Shown piece after piece: positions 16,440-26,620 of a stretch of 64,000 nucleotides of DNA. Under the pieces are notes generated by a model. The model did not search any database and was not told where the DNA came from. It saw only the letters and a program-made list of their open reading frames with translations. Numbering within the stretch: the first letter of the stretch is position 1; each line of letters starts with the position of its first letter. The stretch spans positions 1 to 64,000 of the forward strand of contig JAEXAX010000017.1 in NCBI GenBank assembly GCA_023458035.1, in the 5' to 3' direction. Source of the stretch: Bacillota bacterium. GTDB lineage: Bacteria; Bacillota; Clostridia; Lachnospirales; Lachnospiraceae. Both the position numbers and the translations under genes were made by a program.

Positions 16440-17765
16440 CTAGGATGATGCTTTACGCCGTTCGGCTAAAATCAGTCGGCGCATCGAACGAATGGACTGG
16501 GTGAGATGCCGTTTGGCCGGGCAAACATAGCTGCAGCAGCCGCATTCACAGCATTCCATACCGTCGAATTGTTGAAACATGGCCTTGTCTCCGTGATCGG
16601 CAAAAGCAGCCAGTCTGGTCGGCAGGATGCGGCTGGGGCAGTCATCGACACAGCGACCGCAGCCGATGCAGGGCCCGGGTTCATGTTCACCGACGACATC
16701 CTGCGACAGACAAAGCAGGGCAGAGGATGTCTTGGTGACCGGAACATCAAGATCAAACAGGGCAAAGCCCATCATCGGACCGCCGCAGACATACTTGGCA
16801 GGCATGGCTGAAAAGCCGCCGCAATGCTCCGGCAGAGCCAGATAGGAGGTGCCGATCGGTACTTTCAGGTTACGCGGTTGACTGACGGCATCACCGGTGA
16901 CGGTCAGTACCCGGTAGATTACCGGCCGGCCCTGGACGAGAGCCCGGTAGATGGCCAGTGTCGTATCGACATTAAGGACGATACAGCCGACGTCCATAGG
17001 CAGCATGGCCGAATTGATGGCTCGACCGGTTGTGGCATAGATGAGCTGGCGTTCAGCTCCCTGCGGGTATTTGGTCGGCAGTATCAGAATGCTGATGCGC
17101 GGGTCGTTTTCATATTCGGCCAGGGCGGCGGCACACTCCGGCTTGTTATCCTCAATAGCCAGGATACCCCTGGCGTTCGGGAACAGATACAGGATGCTTT
17201 TCAGACCCTCGATGATCTGTTCGGGCTGCTCCAGCATTCGACGATAGTCGGAGGTCAGATAGGGCTCGCATTCGGCGCAATTGATGATGATGCGATCAAT
17301 GGCTGACGAGTCCTTCGGGGAGAGCTTGACATGGGTTGGGAAACCGGCTCCTCCCATACCGGCGATGCCGGCATCCTGGATGGCTGAGATCAATTCCTCG
17401 CGGGTGCGGGTGGTATAGAGCTGAGGGGGAGTGATATCCATCATCTGCTGACGGCCATCGGCTTCAATAACGATGGCTTCGGTCTTGACGCCGGTGGCTG
17501 TCAGATGCCGGATGATTTTTTTGACCTTGCCCGAGGTTGCCGCATGGATGGGTACTGACATAAAGCCGGCTGCCCGGGCGATCATCTGCCCTCCCAGCAC
17601 CTGGTCTCCGACTGATACGATCGGCACAGCCGGAGCGCCGGCCGCCTGCGACAGCGGATAGACCAGATCCCCTGTAGGTACCAAAGGCAGGATGGGTAAT
17701 TCTTTTGAGAGATCCTTTCCCTCGTAGGGATGGATACCTCCGCGAAATGAATGCTTTTTCATCAC
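16440..17765 (-). CDS. rnfC: Rnf complex subunit C, NADH/ferredoxin side
   Basis: A 441-residue peripheral subunit. The N-terminal HSFRGGIHPYEGKDLS stretch is characteristic of RnfC. A GIAGMGGAGFPTHVK glycine-rich NADH/FMN-binding region like that of complex I 51-kDa follows, then two ferredoxin motifs near the C-terminus (CIGCGRCVDDCP and CCECGCCSYVCP). It is the first gene of rnfCDGEAB, which couples reduced ferredoxin oxidation by NAD+ to export of Na+ or H+. AAGAGGT precedes the ATG. Confidence 0.95.
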   Translation of the reverse strand: MMKKHSFRGGIHPYEGKDLSKELPILPLVPTGDLVYPLSQAAGAPAVPIVSVGDQVLGGQMIARAAGFMSVPIHAATSGKVKKIIRHLTATGVKTEAIVIEADGRQQMMDITPPQLYTTRTREELISAIQDAGIAGMGGAGFPTHVKLSPKDSSAIDRIIINCAECEPYLTSDYRRMLEQPEQIIEGLKSILYLFPNARGILAIEDNKPECAAALAEYENDPRISILILPTKYPQGAERQLIYATTGRAINSAMLPMDVGCIVLNVDTTLAIYRALVQGRPVIYRVLTVTGDAVSQPRNLKVPIGTSYLALPEHCGGFSAMPAKYVCGGPMMGFALFDLDVPVTKTSSALLCLSQDVVGEHEPGPCIGCGRCVDDCPSRILPTRLAAFADHGDKAMFQQFDGMECCECGCCSYVCPAKRHLTQSIRSMRRLILAERRKASS

Positions 17766-17803
17766 GATACCTCTTTCAATTCATTATGGGTTATATATCA
17801 TTT

Positions 17804-17832
17804 ACTATAGGCATTTTTCAAACAAGATTCAA
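17804..17832 (-). promoter_or_regulatory. Promoter of the rnf operon
   Basis: On the minus strand: TTGAAT (17827-17832), a 17-bp spacer, TATAGT (17804-17809). The start site would fall about 30 bases before the rnfC ATG. It is the only good sigma-A site seen for the six-gene operon. Confidence 0.6.
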
Positions 17833-17927
17833 GATGTTCATTGGTATTTTTTAAAGAACAAAAGGCAAAAGATTGTTATAAAATTGTTAAATACTACCAA
17901 AGATATGTATGTGTAGATCAGAATACG

Positions 17928-17956
17928 TTTTCTTTATCGGCCTATCACTGTATAAT
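17928..17956 (+). promoter_or_regulatory. Possible promoter of the nitroreductase-S9-glycosyltransferase run
   Basis: A perfect TATAAT at 17951-17956 has only a weak -35 (TTTTCT, 17928-17933) at 17 bp. The surrounding DNA is A+T-rich, so chance matches are likely. It lies 54 bp before the nitroreductase ATG. Confidence 0.4.
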
Positions 17957-18009
17957 AATATTATATATGCCCATTTTCAGGAAAAACGGATCGAACAGGA
18001 GGATACAGG

Positions 18010-18603
18010 ATGTTGAAAGAGCTTGTTTTACAGAATCGCAGCTATCGGGGGTTTGACGCAAAGTATCATTTTTCGGAGCAACAATTACGAGAACTGGTGG
18101 ATCACGCCAGACTGTCACCGTCCAGTGTCAATGCTCAGCCGTTTCGGTATTACCTGTCATGGGAGGCTGAGGAGGTGGCTCGCCTGAATCCGCTGACCAA
18201 TTGGGCAAAAGGCCTGCCGCAGCTGACCCTGCCGCATCCTGGGATGGAACCGACCGGTTTTATCATCATCTGCCAGGATATGGTCTGGGGTGAAAGTATA
18301 GCCCGTTATCAAAAAGACATCGGTATCGTGGCGCAGACCATACTGCTGGCGGCGGCCGAGCAGCAGCTGGGCGGCTGTATGATCGGAAATTTTTCGCCGC
18401 GGGCCGTGAAGGAAGCATTGGAGCTGTCGGAAGGACTGGAGCCGGTGTTGATCATTGCGCTTGGCAAGCCGGCTGAGCGGGTCGTGCTGACAGAAGTCGG
18501 AGAAGACGGATCGGTGGCCTACTATCGTGATGACGAAGATGTGCATTATGTGCCAAAGCGCCGGCTGGATGATATTATCTGCACCAAAGGAGGAAGGCAT
18601 TGA
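18010..18603 (+). CDS. Nitroreductase-family flavoprotein
   Basis: A 197-residue protein. The N-terminal NRSYRGFD element (R-S-x-R pattern binding FMN phosphate), a HARLSPSSVNAQPFRY FMN loop, and IGIVAQTILLAAAEQQLGGCMIGNF are nitroreductase-superfamily signatures. The enzyme is expected to be an FMN-dependent NAD(P)H oxidoreductase; the substrate cannot be read. AACAGGAGGA precedes the ATG, and the stop overlaps the start of the following peptidase. It is divergent from the rnf operon. Confidence 0.88.
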   Translation: MLKELVLQNRSYRGFDAKYHFSEQQLRELVDHARLSPSSVNAQPFRYYLSWEAEEVARLNPLTNWAKGLPQLTLPHPGMEPTGFIIICQDMVWGESIARYQKDIGIVAQTILLAAAEQQLGGCMIGNFSPRAVKEALELSEGLEPVLIIALGKPAERVVLTEVGEDGSVAYYRDDEDVHYVPKRRLDDIICTKGGRH

Positions 18604-20699
18604 ATTTACAGCAACAGTCACAGCAGCATCAAAACAAACAGGCAGTCATAACCAATGACAGCTTGTTCTTCTTACGCAATGTCGCCCAGCCGCAGTTTAG
18701 GGGCGGGCGCTGCTTTTTTACCCGTACCGACATGAATCGGCGTGAAAACCGTTATGAAACCCGGATTTTGGAATATCTGAACGAGGGAACGATCAAACAC
18801 TGGGGAGACCGGGGAACGACCAACACTTCGCTGGCGCTGTCTCCGGATGGCCGCTATCTGGCATTTTTATCAAATGGTTCCGAAAGCGGTAAACTACAGC
18901 TTGGCGTTCAGACTCTGGCCGGAGGGTCGGCTGTTTGTCTGACGGAGGAGTCCGAAGGGATATCGGCCTTTCGGTGGAGCCCGGACAGCTGCGGTCTCTA
19001 TTACCAGACCCGGAGAAAGGATGAGGAGAAGGCTGAGCAGGCCGCAAACGATCGGGCAATGGAGCAGTCTTCTGACAAAGAAAAGGAGAAGGACTGGCCG
19101 CAGCCGACAGTGATCACCAAAAAACAATATAAATTTGACGGGGCCGGTTTTCTGTCGGAGGAGGGACAGTATCAGGTGCGGTATCTTCAGCTTGAGGAAA
19201 TGCTCGCGTGGCAGTCGGAAACCCTGCCGACGGACAGACGACCGGATACCGAGCTGGTGATGGCTCTTGATCATTCGTTTTCGCTGGAATTTGCCGATGA
19301 CGCCTGCCTGCTTTATACGGATCATACCGATCCGCAGGATGAGTGGTGTCAGGAGGAGGTAATCTACCGATATGACCGGGCGGAAGGAAGCAGTCGCATA
19401 TTGGTTCCGGCAGGGGCAGAGGAATCAGTCTCTTTACTGGGGCTTTCTCCAAATCATGAATGCTGTATTATTGCCATTAAAGACCGTCGCTACGGTTATT
19501 TGACATATCCGCATATCTTTGCGTATCAGCTTCAGAGCGGAAAGAGCAGGCTGTTGAATGAGGGCTTGGAAATCGATCCGGGCGATAGTCTGGTGGCAGA
19601 CTTTCAGCAGCAGACCCGACCGGTTGAGGTATTGTGGCTCGACGAAACACAATTCTTGTTACTGGCCAGTGAACATGGCAAGACAGTTTTGTACCGGGGA
19701 GATACGGGCGGCAGAATGGGGAAGGTCATTGACCGGCGTTTTCATTTGACGGGAGCGGTATTGGCAGATGAGGATCGCTTGCTGATCACCTATTCGACCC
19801 TGACGGTGCCCAGTCGATTGGCCATGTTACGGTTATCGACCGGGGAAGTGAGGGATCTGTATGATCCGAACCAACAGTTTTGCCGGGAACACCGGATGGT
19901 CGAACCGGAGATGTTTTACTTTAAGGGGTATGATAACTGGGAAATTCAGGCTTGGTATCTGACTCCGATCACCGACGAAGGACGCTATCCTGCGATTTTG
20001 TACATCCATGGCGGCCCGCAGGTAGCGTATGGCGAGAGCTTTTTCCATGAGATGCAGGCATTGGCGGCAGCCGGTTACGGTGTGATGATGATCAATCCGC
20101 GCGGCGGCAGCAGCTACGGACAGCGATTTGTGGCCTCCATTCTGGGAGACTACGGCAATCATGATTATGATGATCTGATGATCGGTGTGGATGAAATGCT
20201 GAAACGGTATCCGGCCATTGATCCGGCCCGTCTGTTCGTGGTTGGCGGCAGCTACGGCGGGTTTATGACGAATTGGATCGTTACGCACACCGATCGCTTC
20301 CGGGCTGCGGTGACCCAGCGCAGTATTTCAAATTGGCTCAGCTTTTACGGTACCAGCGATATTGGGGCGGACTTTGTGAAGTGGCAGCTGCAGCATGAAC
20401 TGCCGGATGCAAAGCGTTTATGGGAGCTGTCGCCGCTGGCATATGCCGAACAGGCGAAGACGCCGCTATTGGTACTGCATAGCGATGAAGACCACCGCTG
20501 TCCGAAGGAGCAGGGCGAGCAAATGTATATGGCGATGAAAAGATACGGGGTGGAGACCAAGATGATCACTTTCCCGAAGTCCGGTCACGGTCTGTCCAGA
20601 ACCGGGCTGCCGAATCTGCGGCAGCAGCGTCTGGCAGCGATCAGAGACTGGTTTGATGCACATGGTGGTTGCAACAACACGCAAGAAGGAAAAGAATGA
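18600..20699 (+). CDS. S9-family prolyl oligopeptidase-like serine peptidase
   Basis: A 699-residue cytoplasmic peptidase of the acylaminoacyl/dipeptidyl-peptidase type. The first ~430 residues show beta-propeller repeats (ALSPDGRYLAFLSNG, FRWSPDSCGLYYQ). The C-terminal alpha/beta hydrolase domain carries the triad Ser551 in GGSYGGF, Asp in HSDEDHRCP (629/631) and His663 in KSGHGLS. The start is TTG at 18600, overlapping the upstream stop (ATTGA), with AAAGGAGG eight bases before it. No signal peptide. Probably cleaves short peptides. Confidence 0.9.
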   Translation: MNLQQQSQQHQNKQAVITNDSLFFLRNVAQPQFRGGRCFFTRTDMNRRENRYETRILEYLNEGTIKHWGDRGTTNTSLALSPDGRYLAFLSNGSESGKLQLGVQTLAGGSAVCLTEESEGISAFRWSPDSCGLYYQTRRKDEEKAEQAANDRAMEQSSDKEKEKDWPQPTVITKKQYKFDGAGFLSEEGQYQVRYLQLEEMLAWQSETLPTDRRPDTELVMALDHSFSLEFADDACLLYTDHTDPQDEWCQEEVIYRYDRAEGSSRILVPAGAEESVSLLGLSPNHECCIIAIKDRRYGYLTYPHIFAYQLQSGKSRLLNEGLEIDPGDSLVADFQQQTRPVEVLWLDETQFLLLASEHGKTVLYRGDTGGRMGKVIDRRFHLTGAVLADEDRLLITYSTLTVPSRLAMLRLSTGEVRDLYDPNQQFCREHRMVEPEMFYFKGYDNWEIQAWYLTPITDEGRYPAILYIHGGPQVAYGESFFHEMQALAAAGYGVMMINPRGGSSYGQRFVASILGDYGNHDYDDLMIGVDEMLKRYPAIDPARLFVVGGSYGGFMTNWIVTHTDRFRAAVTQRSISNWLSFYGTSDIGADFVKWQLQHELPDAKRLWELSPLAYAEQAKTPLLVLHSDEDHRCPKEQGEQMYMAMKRYGVETKMITFPKSGHGLSRTGLPNLRQQRLAAIRDWFDAHGGCNNTQEGKE

Positions 20700-21568
20700 A
20701 TATCATGAATGAAACATGGGTACAAAAGAGCGGTGAACCGTTTGCTCACCCGCCGTTTTCGGTATTGATGTCCTTGTATATCAAGGAAAAAGCGGTATAT
20801 TTTCGGGAATGCATGGAATCCATGCTGTGGCAGACGATCCCGCCGAACGAGATCGTCATCGTTTTTGACGGACCGATTTCAGATGAAATGCATGCGGTCG
20901 TCGAGGAGTACCGGGAACGGTATCCGGGGCTGCTGAAGATCATTTCCAATTCGGTGAATAAGGGACTCGGACTGGCATTGGCCGACGGCGTTCCGGCTTG
21001 TACCTACGAGCTGATTGCTCGTATGGATACGGACGACATCGCAAGGAAGGACCGCTTTGAAAAACAGCTGTCTCTTTTTATGGCGGATCCGAAACTGGAT
21101 ATCTGCGGCAGTCATATCATTGAGTTTGAAGGGGATCCCCGCAATGAGCTGGCCAGAAGACGGGTGCCGCTGACACATCGGGACATCGCGCATTACCAGA
21201 AGCTTCGCTCGGCCTTCAACCATATGACAGTGATGTATAAAAAGAGTACGGTGTTGCGGGCTAATAATTACGAAGATGCACCGTTGATGGAAGACGACAT
21301 GATGTGGATCAGGATGTTGATCGCCGGAGCCAGATGCGCAAATATCGATGATTATTTGGTGTATGCCCGAACCGGCTATGCCATGATCGAGCGGCGGGGC
21401 GGTTGGGCCTACTTTAAAAAATATCGTCGCGGCCGCCGCAAGATTCTGCGAACCGGCTATATCAATTACTGGGAATATTTGCAAACGATCGGTATACAGT
21501 TTCTGGTGGCTCTGATGCCGCGACGGCTGCGCAGATGGTTTTTTATTACTGTCCTGCGCCGAAAATGA
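20696..21568 (+). CDS. Family 2 glycosyltransferase
   Basis: A 290-residue GT-A fold enzyme. The N-terminal FSVLMSLYIKEKAVYFRECMESMLWQ and IVIVFDGP mark the nucleotide-sugar site, and RMDTDDIA near 105 is the metal-binding DXD-type motif; EDDMMW near 198 is the likely base region. ATG 20696 follows AAGAAGGAAAAG and overlaps the peptidase stop. The basic C-terminal segment (KKYRRGRRKILR) and a hydrophobic helix suggest membrane contact. Sugar and acceptor unknown; cell-surface glycan is likely. Confidence 0.88.
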   Translation: MNIMNETWVQKSGEPFAHPPFSVLMSLYIKEKAVYFRECMESMLWQTIPPNEIVIVFDGPISDEMHAVVEEYRERYPGLLKIISNSVNKGLGLALADGVPACTYELIARMDTDDIARKDRFEKQLSLFMADPKLDICGSHIIEFEGDPRNELARRRVPLTHRDIAHYQKLRSAFNHMTVMYKKSTVLRANNYEDAPLMEDDMMWIRMLIAGARCANIDDYLVYARTGYAMIERRGGWAYFKKYRRGRRKILRTGYINYWEYLQTIGIQFLVALMPRRLRRWFFITVLRRK

Positions 21569-21595
21569 GGGGTAAAATTGAGGTAAAACTGCGTC

Positions 21596-21624
21596 TTGAA
21601 CTGAGGCGCCAAATCGAGTAAAAT
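21596..21624 (+). promoter_or_regulatory. Promoter of proS
   Basis: TTGAAC (21596-21601), 17-bp spacer, TAAAAT (21619-21624), about 40 bp before the proS ATG. The leader is too short for a T-box. Confidence 0.55.
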
Positions 21625-21663
21625 ACATTGGTTACATACAATTTTTAGAGGAGCAATGAGAAT

Positions 21664-23100
21664 ATGGCAAACAATAAAAAAATGGTGCAGGCCATCACTT
21701 CCATGGAAGAGGATTTTGCACAGTGGTATACAGATGTGGTAAAGAAGGCGGATCTGATCGAATACACCAGCGTCAAGGGCTGTATGGCGATCAAACCGGC
21801 CGGTTATGCCATCTGGGAGAATATTCAGGCGGAGCTGGACCGTCGTTTTAAAGAGACCGGTGTGGAGAATGTCTACATGCCGATGTTGATTCCCGAGAGC
21901 CTGCTGCAGAAAGAAAAAGACCATGTGGAAGGCTTTGCGCCGGAGGTGGCCTGGGTGACCCTGGGAGGGGCCGAGACATTACAGGAGCGTCTTTGTGTTC
22001 GCCCGACATCAGAAACCCTGTTCTGCGATTTTTATGCCAAGGACATTCATTCTCATCGCGATCTGCCGAAATTATATAACCAATGGTGTTCGGTCATGCG
22101 TTGGGAAAAGACTACCCGTCCGTTCCTGCGGTCCCGCGAGTTTTTATGGCAGGAGGGACATACGGCTCATGCTACAGCCGAGGAGGCCGAGGCCAGAACC
22201 GTACAAATGTTAAACGTGTATGCGGATTTTCTGGAACAGGTACTGGCCATTCCGGTCATCAAGGGCGTGAAGACCGAGAAGGAGAAATTTGCCGGTGCCA
22301 AAGCGACCTATACCATTGAGTCGCTGATGCATGACGGCAAGGCCTTGCAGTCCGGCACCAGTCACAATTTCGGTGACGGCTTTGCCAGAGCCTTCGGCAT
22401 TCAATACGCCGATAAGGAGAACCGGTTACAGTATGTACATCAGACCAGCTGGGGTATGACCACCCGTTTGATCGGTGCCATCATCATGGTACATGGTGAC
22501 AATAACGGTCTTGTGCTGCCGCCGCGCATCGCGCCAACCCAGCTGATGATCGTTCCGATTCGTCAGGATGCGGCCGGTGTGCTGGATAAGGCCGTTGAGG
22601 TGAAAGGGCTGCTGTCCGGTCTGCGTGTCAAACTGGATGATACGGACAAGAGTCCGGGCTGGAAATTCTCCGAGCAGGAAATGCGCGGTATTCCGCTCAG
22701 ACTGGAGCTCGGCCCAAAGGATGTTGAACAAAACCAGTGTGTTCTGGTACGTCGTGATACCGGTGAAAAAGAAGTCGTTGCTCTGGATATGGTAGCCGAG
22801 CGGGCGGCTGCGCTGCTGGATGCAATTCAGAGCCATCTGTATCAGAGAGCTAAGGCTCATCTGGATGCACATACCTATGAAACCAATGATTACCATGAGT
22901 TCATCGAGATGATCGAAGAAAAACCTGGCTTTGTGAAGACTGCCTGGTGCGGTGATCGGGCCTGTGAAGAGAAGGTCAAGGAAGAGACCGGAGCGACCAG
23001 TCGCTGTATTCCGCTTGAGGGTAAAGAGGCGGAGGGAGCCGTTTGTCCGTTCTGCGGAAAGCCGGCCAAGCACCATGTATTTTGGGGAAAGGCTTATTGA
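21664..23100 (+). CDS. proS: Prolyl-tRNA synthetase, short archaeal/eukaryotic-type
   Basis: A 478-residue class II synthetase charging tRNA-Pro. The start ([17 protein letters not shown]) and the motif 2 region [16 protein letters not shown] / [24 protein letters not shown] are those of the short ProRS class. It lacks the insertion editing domain of E. coli ProRS and has instead the C-terminal zinc-binding-like tail with Cys pairs ([18 protein letters not shown]). AGAGGAGCAA precedes the ATG. Length is standard for this class. Confidence 0.95.
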   Translation: MANNKKMVQAITSMEEDFAQWYTDVVKKADLIEYTSVKGCMAIKPAGYAIWENIQAELDRRFKETGVENVYMPMLIPESLLQKEKDHVEGFAPEVAWVTLGGAETLQERLCVRPTSETLFCDFYAKDIHSHRDLPKLYNQWCSVMRWEKTTRPFLRSREFLWQEGHTAHATAEEAEARTVQMLNVYADFLEQVLAIPVIKGVKTEKEKFAGAKATYTIESLMHDGKALQSGTSHNFGDGFARAFGIQYADKENRLQYVHQTSWGMTTRLIGAIIMVHGDNNGLVLPPRIAPTQLMIVPIRQDAAGVLDKAVEVKGLLSGLRVKLDDTDKSPGWKFSEQEMRGIPLRLELGPKDVEQNQCVLVRRDTGEKEVVALDMVAERAAALLDAIQSHLYQRAKAHLDAHTYETNDYHEFIEMIEEKPGFVKTAWCGDRACEEKVKEETGATSRCIPLEGKEAEGAVCPFCGKPAKHHVFWGKAY

Positions 23101-23125
23101 TCATTGCAAAGGATCGGGAGATAAG

Positions 23126-24421
23126 ATGAAGATTACGATTCCACAAGGCGCTGCCCGAATTATAGAGAGATTGGAAACGGAAGGTTTTGAAGCTTATGTG
23201 GTAGGAGGTTGTGTGCGTGACAGCCTCCTTTTTCGCTCACCGGGAGATTGGGATATTACGACGAACGCCAGACCGGAGCAGGTCAAGGCCTTATTTGCCA
23301 AGACCGTGGATACCGGGATAGAGCATGGAACAGTGACGGTACTGATCGAGCAAGGCAGCTATGAGGTAACGACCTACCGAATCGACGGTCTGTATTTGGA
23401 CGGCCGGCATCCGACCTCGGTGTCCTTTACCGGTTTACTGGCAGAGGATCTGAAGCGCCGGGATTTTACGGTTAATGCCATGGCTTATCACCCGGTGCGC
23501 GGGTTAGTTGACCTGTACGGCGGGCTGGAGGATCTGAAAGCGCAGGTAATCCGAGCAGTCGGGGAGCCGGAGGAGCGATTCACCGAGGATGCGCTGCGTA
23601 TGCTGAGGGCGGTCCGCTTCTGCACTCAGCTGGGCTTTTCCATGGAAGCGGGAACGAGGGCGGCCATCGGCCGTCTGTCCGAACGATTGCAATTGGTCAG
23701 TAAGGAACGGATCCAGGCGGAATTATTTAAGATTCTCAGCAGCCGGTATCCGCAGCAGTACCTGGCTTGCTATGAGCTCGGCCTGATCGGCGGAATGGAT
23801 TCGTCACTGTCTGATTTGCCGGAGCACAGCAGACAGGAGCTTGGAGGCTTGTTGACTGATCTGGCAAAGCTGTATGCACCGGAACAGGCTGAAGATCAGC
23901 CGGAACCGGGGATCTGTGATCGGGAACAACTCTATCTGGGGCTATGCCTGATCCTGAGGTATTTTTATGCCGGTGACAGACAGGTCTTCGGTGATATTTT
24001 TCGTCGTCTGCATATCGACAATGAAACACGACGTCATGTGATAACAGTCGTTTGTCATGAGGCGTCCGATCTTGAGAAGCAGCCGGTGAAGATCCGCCGT
24101 TTGCTGGCCGCTGTCGGAGAAGTGGATTTGCGCCTGCTAAGCCGTCTGCGCGGATTAACAGACGGGCATGCGGACCGGGATTATCAGAACGCAATCTCGG
24201 CTATACTGGATGCGAATGATGCATTTAGAATTGATATGTTGGCAGTGGACGGGTATAATATAATAGAACGTTATCAATGCCGGGGGAAACACATCGGCGA
24301 GCTGTTGTCTATGGCTCTTGAAATGGTGATCGAAGATCCGGCGCAGAACAGGCGGGAGGCGATCTTTGCCTATTTGGATGCCCGTGCGGCAGTTTCTTTG
24401 CGGAAAGAGAACGAGGTATGA
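23126..24421 (+). CDS. cca: tRNA CCA nucleotidyltransferase
   Basis: A 431-residue class II nucleotidyltransferase that adds CCA to tRNA 3' ends. GGCVRDSLL and the catalytic DWDI carboxylates are near residues 27-41, followed by RRDFTVNAMAY and the ERFTEDALRMLRAVRF motif. ATG 23126 has GGGAG upstream; the longer in-frame extension into proS is rejected. The nearby tRNA-Cys gene does not encode CCA, so this enzyme is needed. Some enzymes of this family only add A or act on poly(A); CCA addition is the likely role. Confidence 0.92.
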   Translation: MKITIPQGAARIIERLETEGFEAYVVGGCVRDSLLFRSPGDWDITTNARPEQVKALFAKTVDTGIEHGTVTVLIEQGSYEVTTYRIDGLYLDGRHPTSVSFTGLLAEDLKRRDFTVNAMAYHPVRGLVDLYGGLEDLKAQVIRAVGEPEERFTEDALRMLRAVRFCTQLGFSMEAGTRAAIGRLSERLQLVSKERIQAELFKILSSRYPQQYLACYELGLIGGMDSSLSDLPEHSRQELGGLLTDLAKLYAPEQAEDQPEPGICDREQLYLGLCLILRYFYAGDRQVFGDIFRRLHIDNETRRHVITVVCHEASDLEKQPVKIRRLLAAVGEVDLRLLSRLRGLTDGHADRDYQNAISAILDANDAFRIDMLAVDGYNIIERYQCRGKHIGELLSMALEMVIEDPAQNRREAIFAYLDARAAVSLRKENEV

Positions 24422-24422
24422 A

Positions 24423-26153
24423 ATGAGAGAAAAAGAAATGTTTCAACAATGGTTAGAGGATCCGTATTTTGATGAAGCAACCAAGGCGGAATTGGAAGCC
24501 ATCCGTGACGATGAGGAGGAGATAACAGAACGCTTTTATCAGGATCTGGCCTTTGGAACGGCCGGTCTGCGCGGCATCATCGGTGCCGGCACGAACCGGA
24601 TGAACCGGTATGTGGTACGCAAAACCACCCAGGGACTGGCAAATTATATCATCAGGCAGGGGCAGCAGGCCCGCGGCGTGGCCATTGCCTATGACTCACG
24701 ACGGATGTCTCCGGAATTTGCCCGGGTGGCCGGTGAATGTCTGGCGGCTAACGGTATCAAGGCTTATGTGTTTGAGTCTCTGCGTCCGACCCCGGAATTA
24801 TCCTTTGCTTTACAGCATTTGGGCTGTATCGCCGGCATCAATATTACGGCCAGCCATAACCCGCCGGAATACAACGGCTATAAGGTATATTGGGAGGACG
24901 GCGCTCAGATCACGCCTCCGCACGACAGCGGCATTATGGCTGAGGTGAGGGCGGTGAAGGATTTTGCCTCGGTCAAGACCATGGATATGGCCGAAGCGCA
25001 GGCAGCCGGCCTGTATCAGCTGATCGGCAAAGAGATTGATGACGCCTATATGGCTGAATTAAAAAAGGTCATCCTGCATCAGGATGCCATCAATGCGGTC
25101 GGTCGCGATATCAAGATTGTATATTCACCGCTGCACGGTACCGGTAATATTCCGGTGCGCCGTATCTTAAGCGAGATCGGTTTTACAAATGTTCATGTGG
25201 TGCCGGAGCAGGAGCTGCCGGACAGCGAATTCTCGACTGTAGGGTATCCGAATCCGGAAGCGCAGGAGGCCTTTACTCTGGGACTGCGACTGGCACGGGA
25301 GGTCGATGCCGATCTGGTACTGGCCACCGACCCGGATGCCGATCGTTTGGGTGTCTATGTCAAGGATCGGGCCGGAGAATATCATTGTCTGACCGGAAAT
25401 ATGTCGGGCTGTCTGCTGGCCGAATATGAAATCAGTCAACGAAAGGCATTGTTTGGCTTACCGCAGGACGGTACTCTGATCAAGACCATTGTGACCACCA
25501 ATTTGGCTGATGCCATTGCCGACTACTATCAGATCCGTCTGATGGAGGTGCTGACCGGCTTTAAGTTCATCGGTCAGCGGATGCGGGAATTTGCCGAGAA
25601 CGGAAACGGTACTTATTTATTCGGCTTTGAAGAGAGCTACGGCTGTCTGATCGGCACTCATGCAAAGGATAAGGATGCCATAGTGGCTTCTATGGCTCTG
25701 TGTGAGGCGGCCGCCTACTATAAGACACTGAACATGACCCTGTGGGATGCTATGATTCAGATGTATGAACGCTACGGCTATTATATGGACGGCATTGTAT
25801 CGGTTACCCTATCCGGAAAGGCCGGTCTGGAGAAGATCGACCGCATCATGGATGTGCTGCGTGGGCAGCCGCCGAAGCAGTTGGGCGGCTATGAGGTAAA
25901 GAGCTTCCGTGATTACAAAACTCAGCTGATGACAGATCTGACCACCGGTGAGGCTCGCCCGACCGGTCTGCCGGTATCGAACGTATTGTATTTCGATTGT
26001 GCGGACGGTGTTTGGGTTTGTGTCAGACCGTCCGGAACCGAGCCGAAGATCAAGCTGTATTTCGGTATTAAGGGTCGAAGCCTGGATGAAGCGCAAGCCT
26101 TATTGGCCAAGATGGAGAAAGAATTAGCCGACTTTTTAGGACGGATTGAGTAG
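24423..26153 (+). CDS. pgcA: Phosphoglucomutase/phosphomannomutase
   Basis: A 576-residue alpha-D-phosphohexomutase interconverting glucose-1- and glucose-6-phosphate. In order: GTAGLRGIIGAGTNRMN, the phosphoserine loop TASHNPPEYNGYK, the metal loop DPDADRLG, the sugar loop GFEESYG and the phosphate-binding RPSGTEPKIK. ATG 24423 lies two bases after the cca stop with GAGG upstream. Length matches the long Firmicutes PgcA/ManB group. Confidence 0.93.
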   Translation: MREKEMFQQWLEDPYFDEATKAELEAIRDDEEEITERFYQDLAFGTAGLRGIIGAGTNRMNRYVVRKTTQGLANYIIRQGQQARGVAIAYDSRRMSPEFARVAGECLAANGIKAYVFESLRPTPELSFALQHLGCIAGINITASHNPPEYNGYKVYWEDGAQITPPHDSGIMAEVRAVKDFASVKTMDMAEAQAAGLYQLIGKEIDDAYMAELKKVILHQDAINAVGRDIKIVYSPLHGTGNIPVRRILSEIGFTNVHVVPEQELPDSEFSTVGYPNPEAQEAFTLGLRLAREVDADLVLATDPDADRLGVYVKDRAGEYHCLTGNMSGCLLAEYEISQRKALFGLPQDGTLIKTIVTTNLADAIADYYQIRLMEVLTGFKFIGQRMREFAENGNGTYLFGFEESYGCLIGTHAKDKDAIVASMALCEAAAYYKTLNMTLWDAMIQMYERYGYYMDGIVSVTLSGKAGLEKIDRIMDVLRGQPPKQLGGYEVKSFRDYKTQLMTDLTTGEARPTGLPVSNVLYFDCADGVWVCVRPSGTEPKIKLYFGIKGRSLDEAQALLAKMEKELADFLGRIE

Positions 26154-26180
26154 ATGATCCTGCCTGATTTGTTAAAACGC

Positions 26181-26209
26181 TTGACAAATAAAGGCGAAAC
26201 CATTATAAA
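26181..26209 (+). promoter_or_regulatory. Promoter of hup
   Basis: Perfect -35 TTGACA (26181-26186), 17-bp spacer, TATAAA (26204-26209). Strong, as expected for an abundant nucleoid protein. It gives a leader of about 50 bases ending in CAAGGAGG. Confidence 0.7.
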
Positions 26210-26268
26210 TACTATAGGGTCGAAGCGTTTGGAAAGATCGACCATCATTACGCAAGGAGGATAATTAA

Positions 26269-26541
26269 ATGAATAAGACTGAGTTAGTTGCTGCTATGGC
26301 TGAGAAAGCCGGATTAAGCAAAAAGGATGCTGAGGGTGCATTAAAGGCATTTACCGAGGTGGTAGCAGATGAGTTAAAGAAGGGTGAGAAGATCCAGCTG
26401 GTTGGCTTCGGAACCTTTGAAGTGGCTTCCAGAGAAGCAAGAGAAGGCAGAAATCCGAAGACCGGCGAAACCATGACCATTGCGGCTTCCAAGTCTCCGA
26501 AGTTCAAGGCCGGAAAAGCATTAAAGGATTCCTTGAACTAA
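26269..26541 (+). CDS. hup: HU DNA-binding protein
   Basis: A 90-residue histone-like protein of normal length. It has the [25 protein letters not shown] helical start, the [22 protein letters not shown] beta-arm with its Pro tip, and [13 protein letters not shown] at the end. It bends DNA and compacts the nucleoid. It has its own promoter and a hairpin behind it, so it is probably expressed above the genes that follow. Confidence 0.97.
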   Translation: MNKTELVAAMAEKAGLSKKDAEGALKAFTEVVADELKKGEKIQLVGFGTFEVASREAREGRNPKTGETMTIAASKSPKFKAGKALKDSLN

Positions 26542-26620
26542 AACATCTCAGTAAATGAAATGGCACGGGACAGTCTTCTTGTTCCCCTGCTATTTATCTA
26601 TCATAAAGAATGATTGCAGG

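Noticed and set aside
22952..23125. N-terminal extension of cca into proS
   Set aside because: The extension has no ribosome site and adds an atypical basic stretch; ATG 23126 gives the normal family start.
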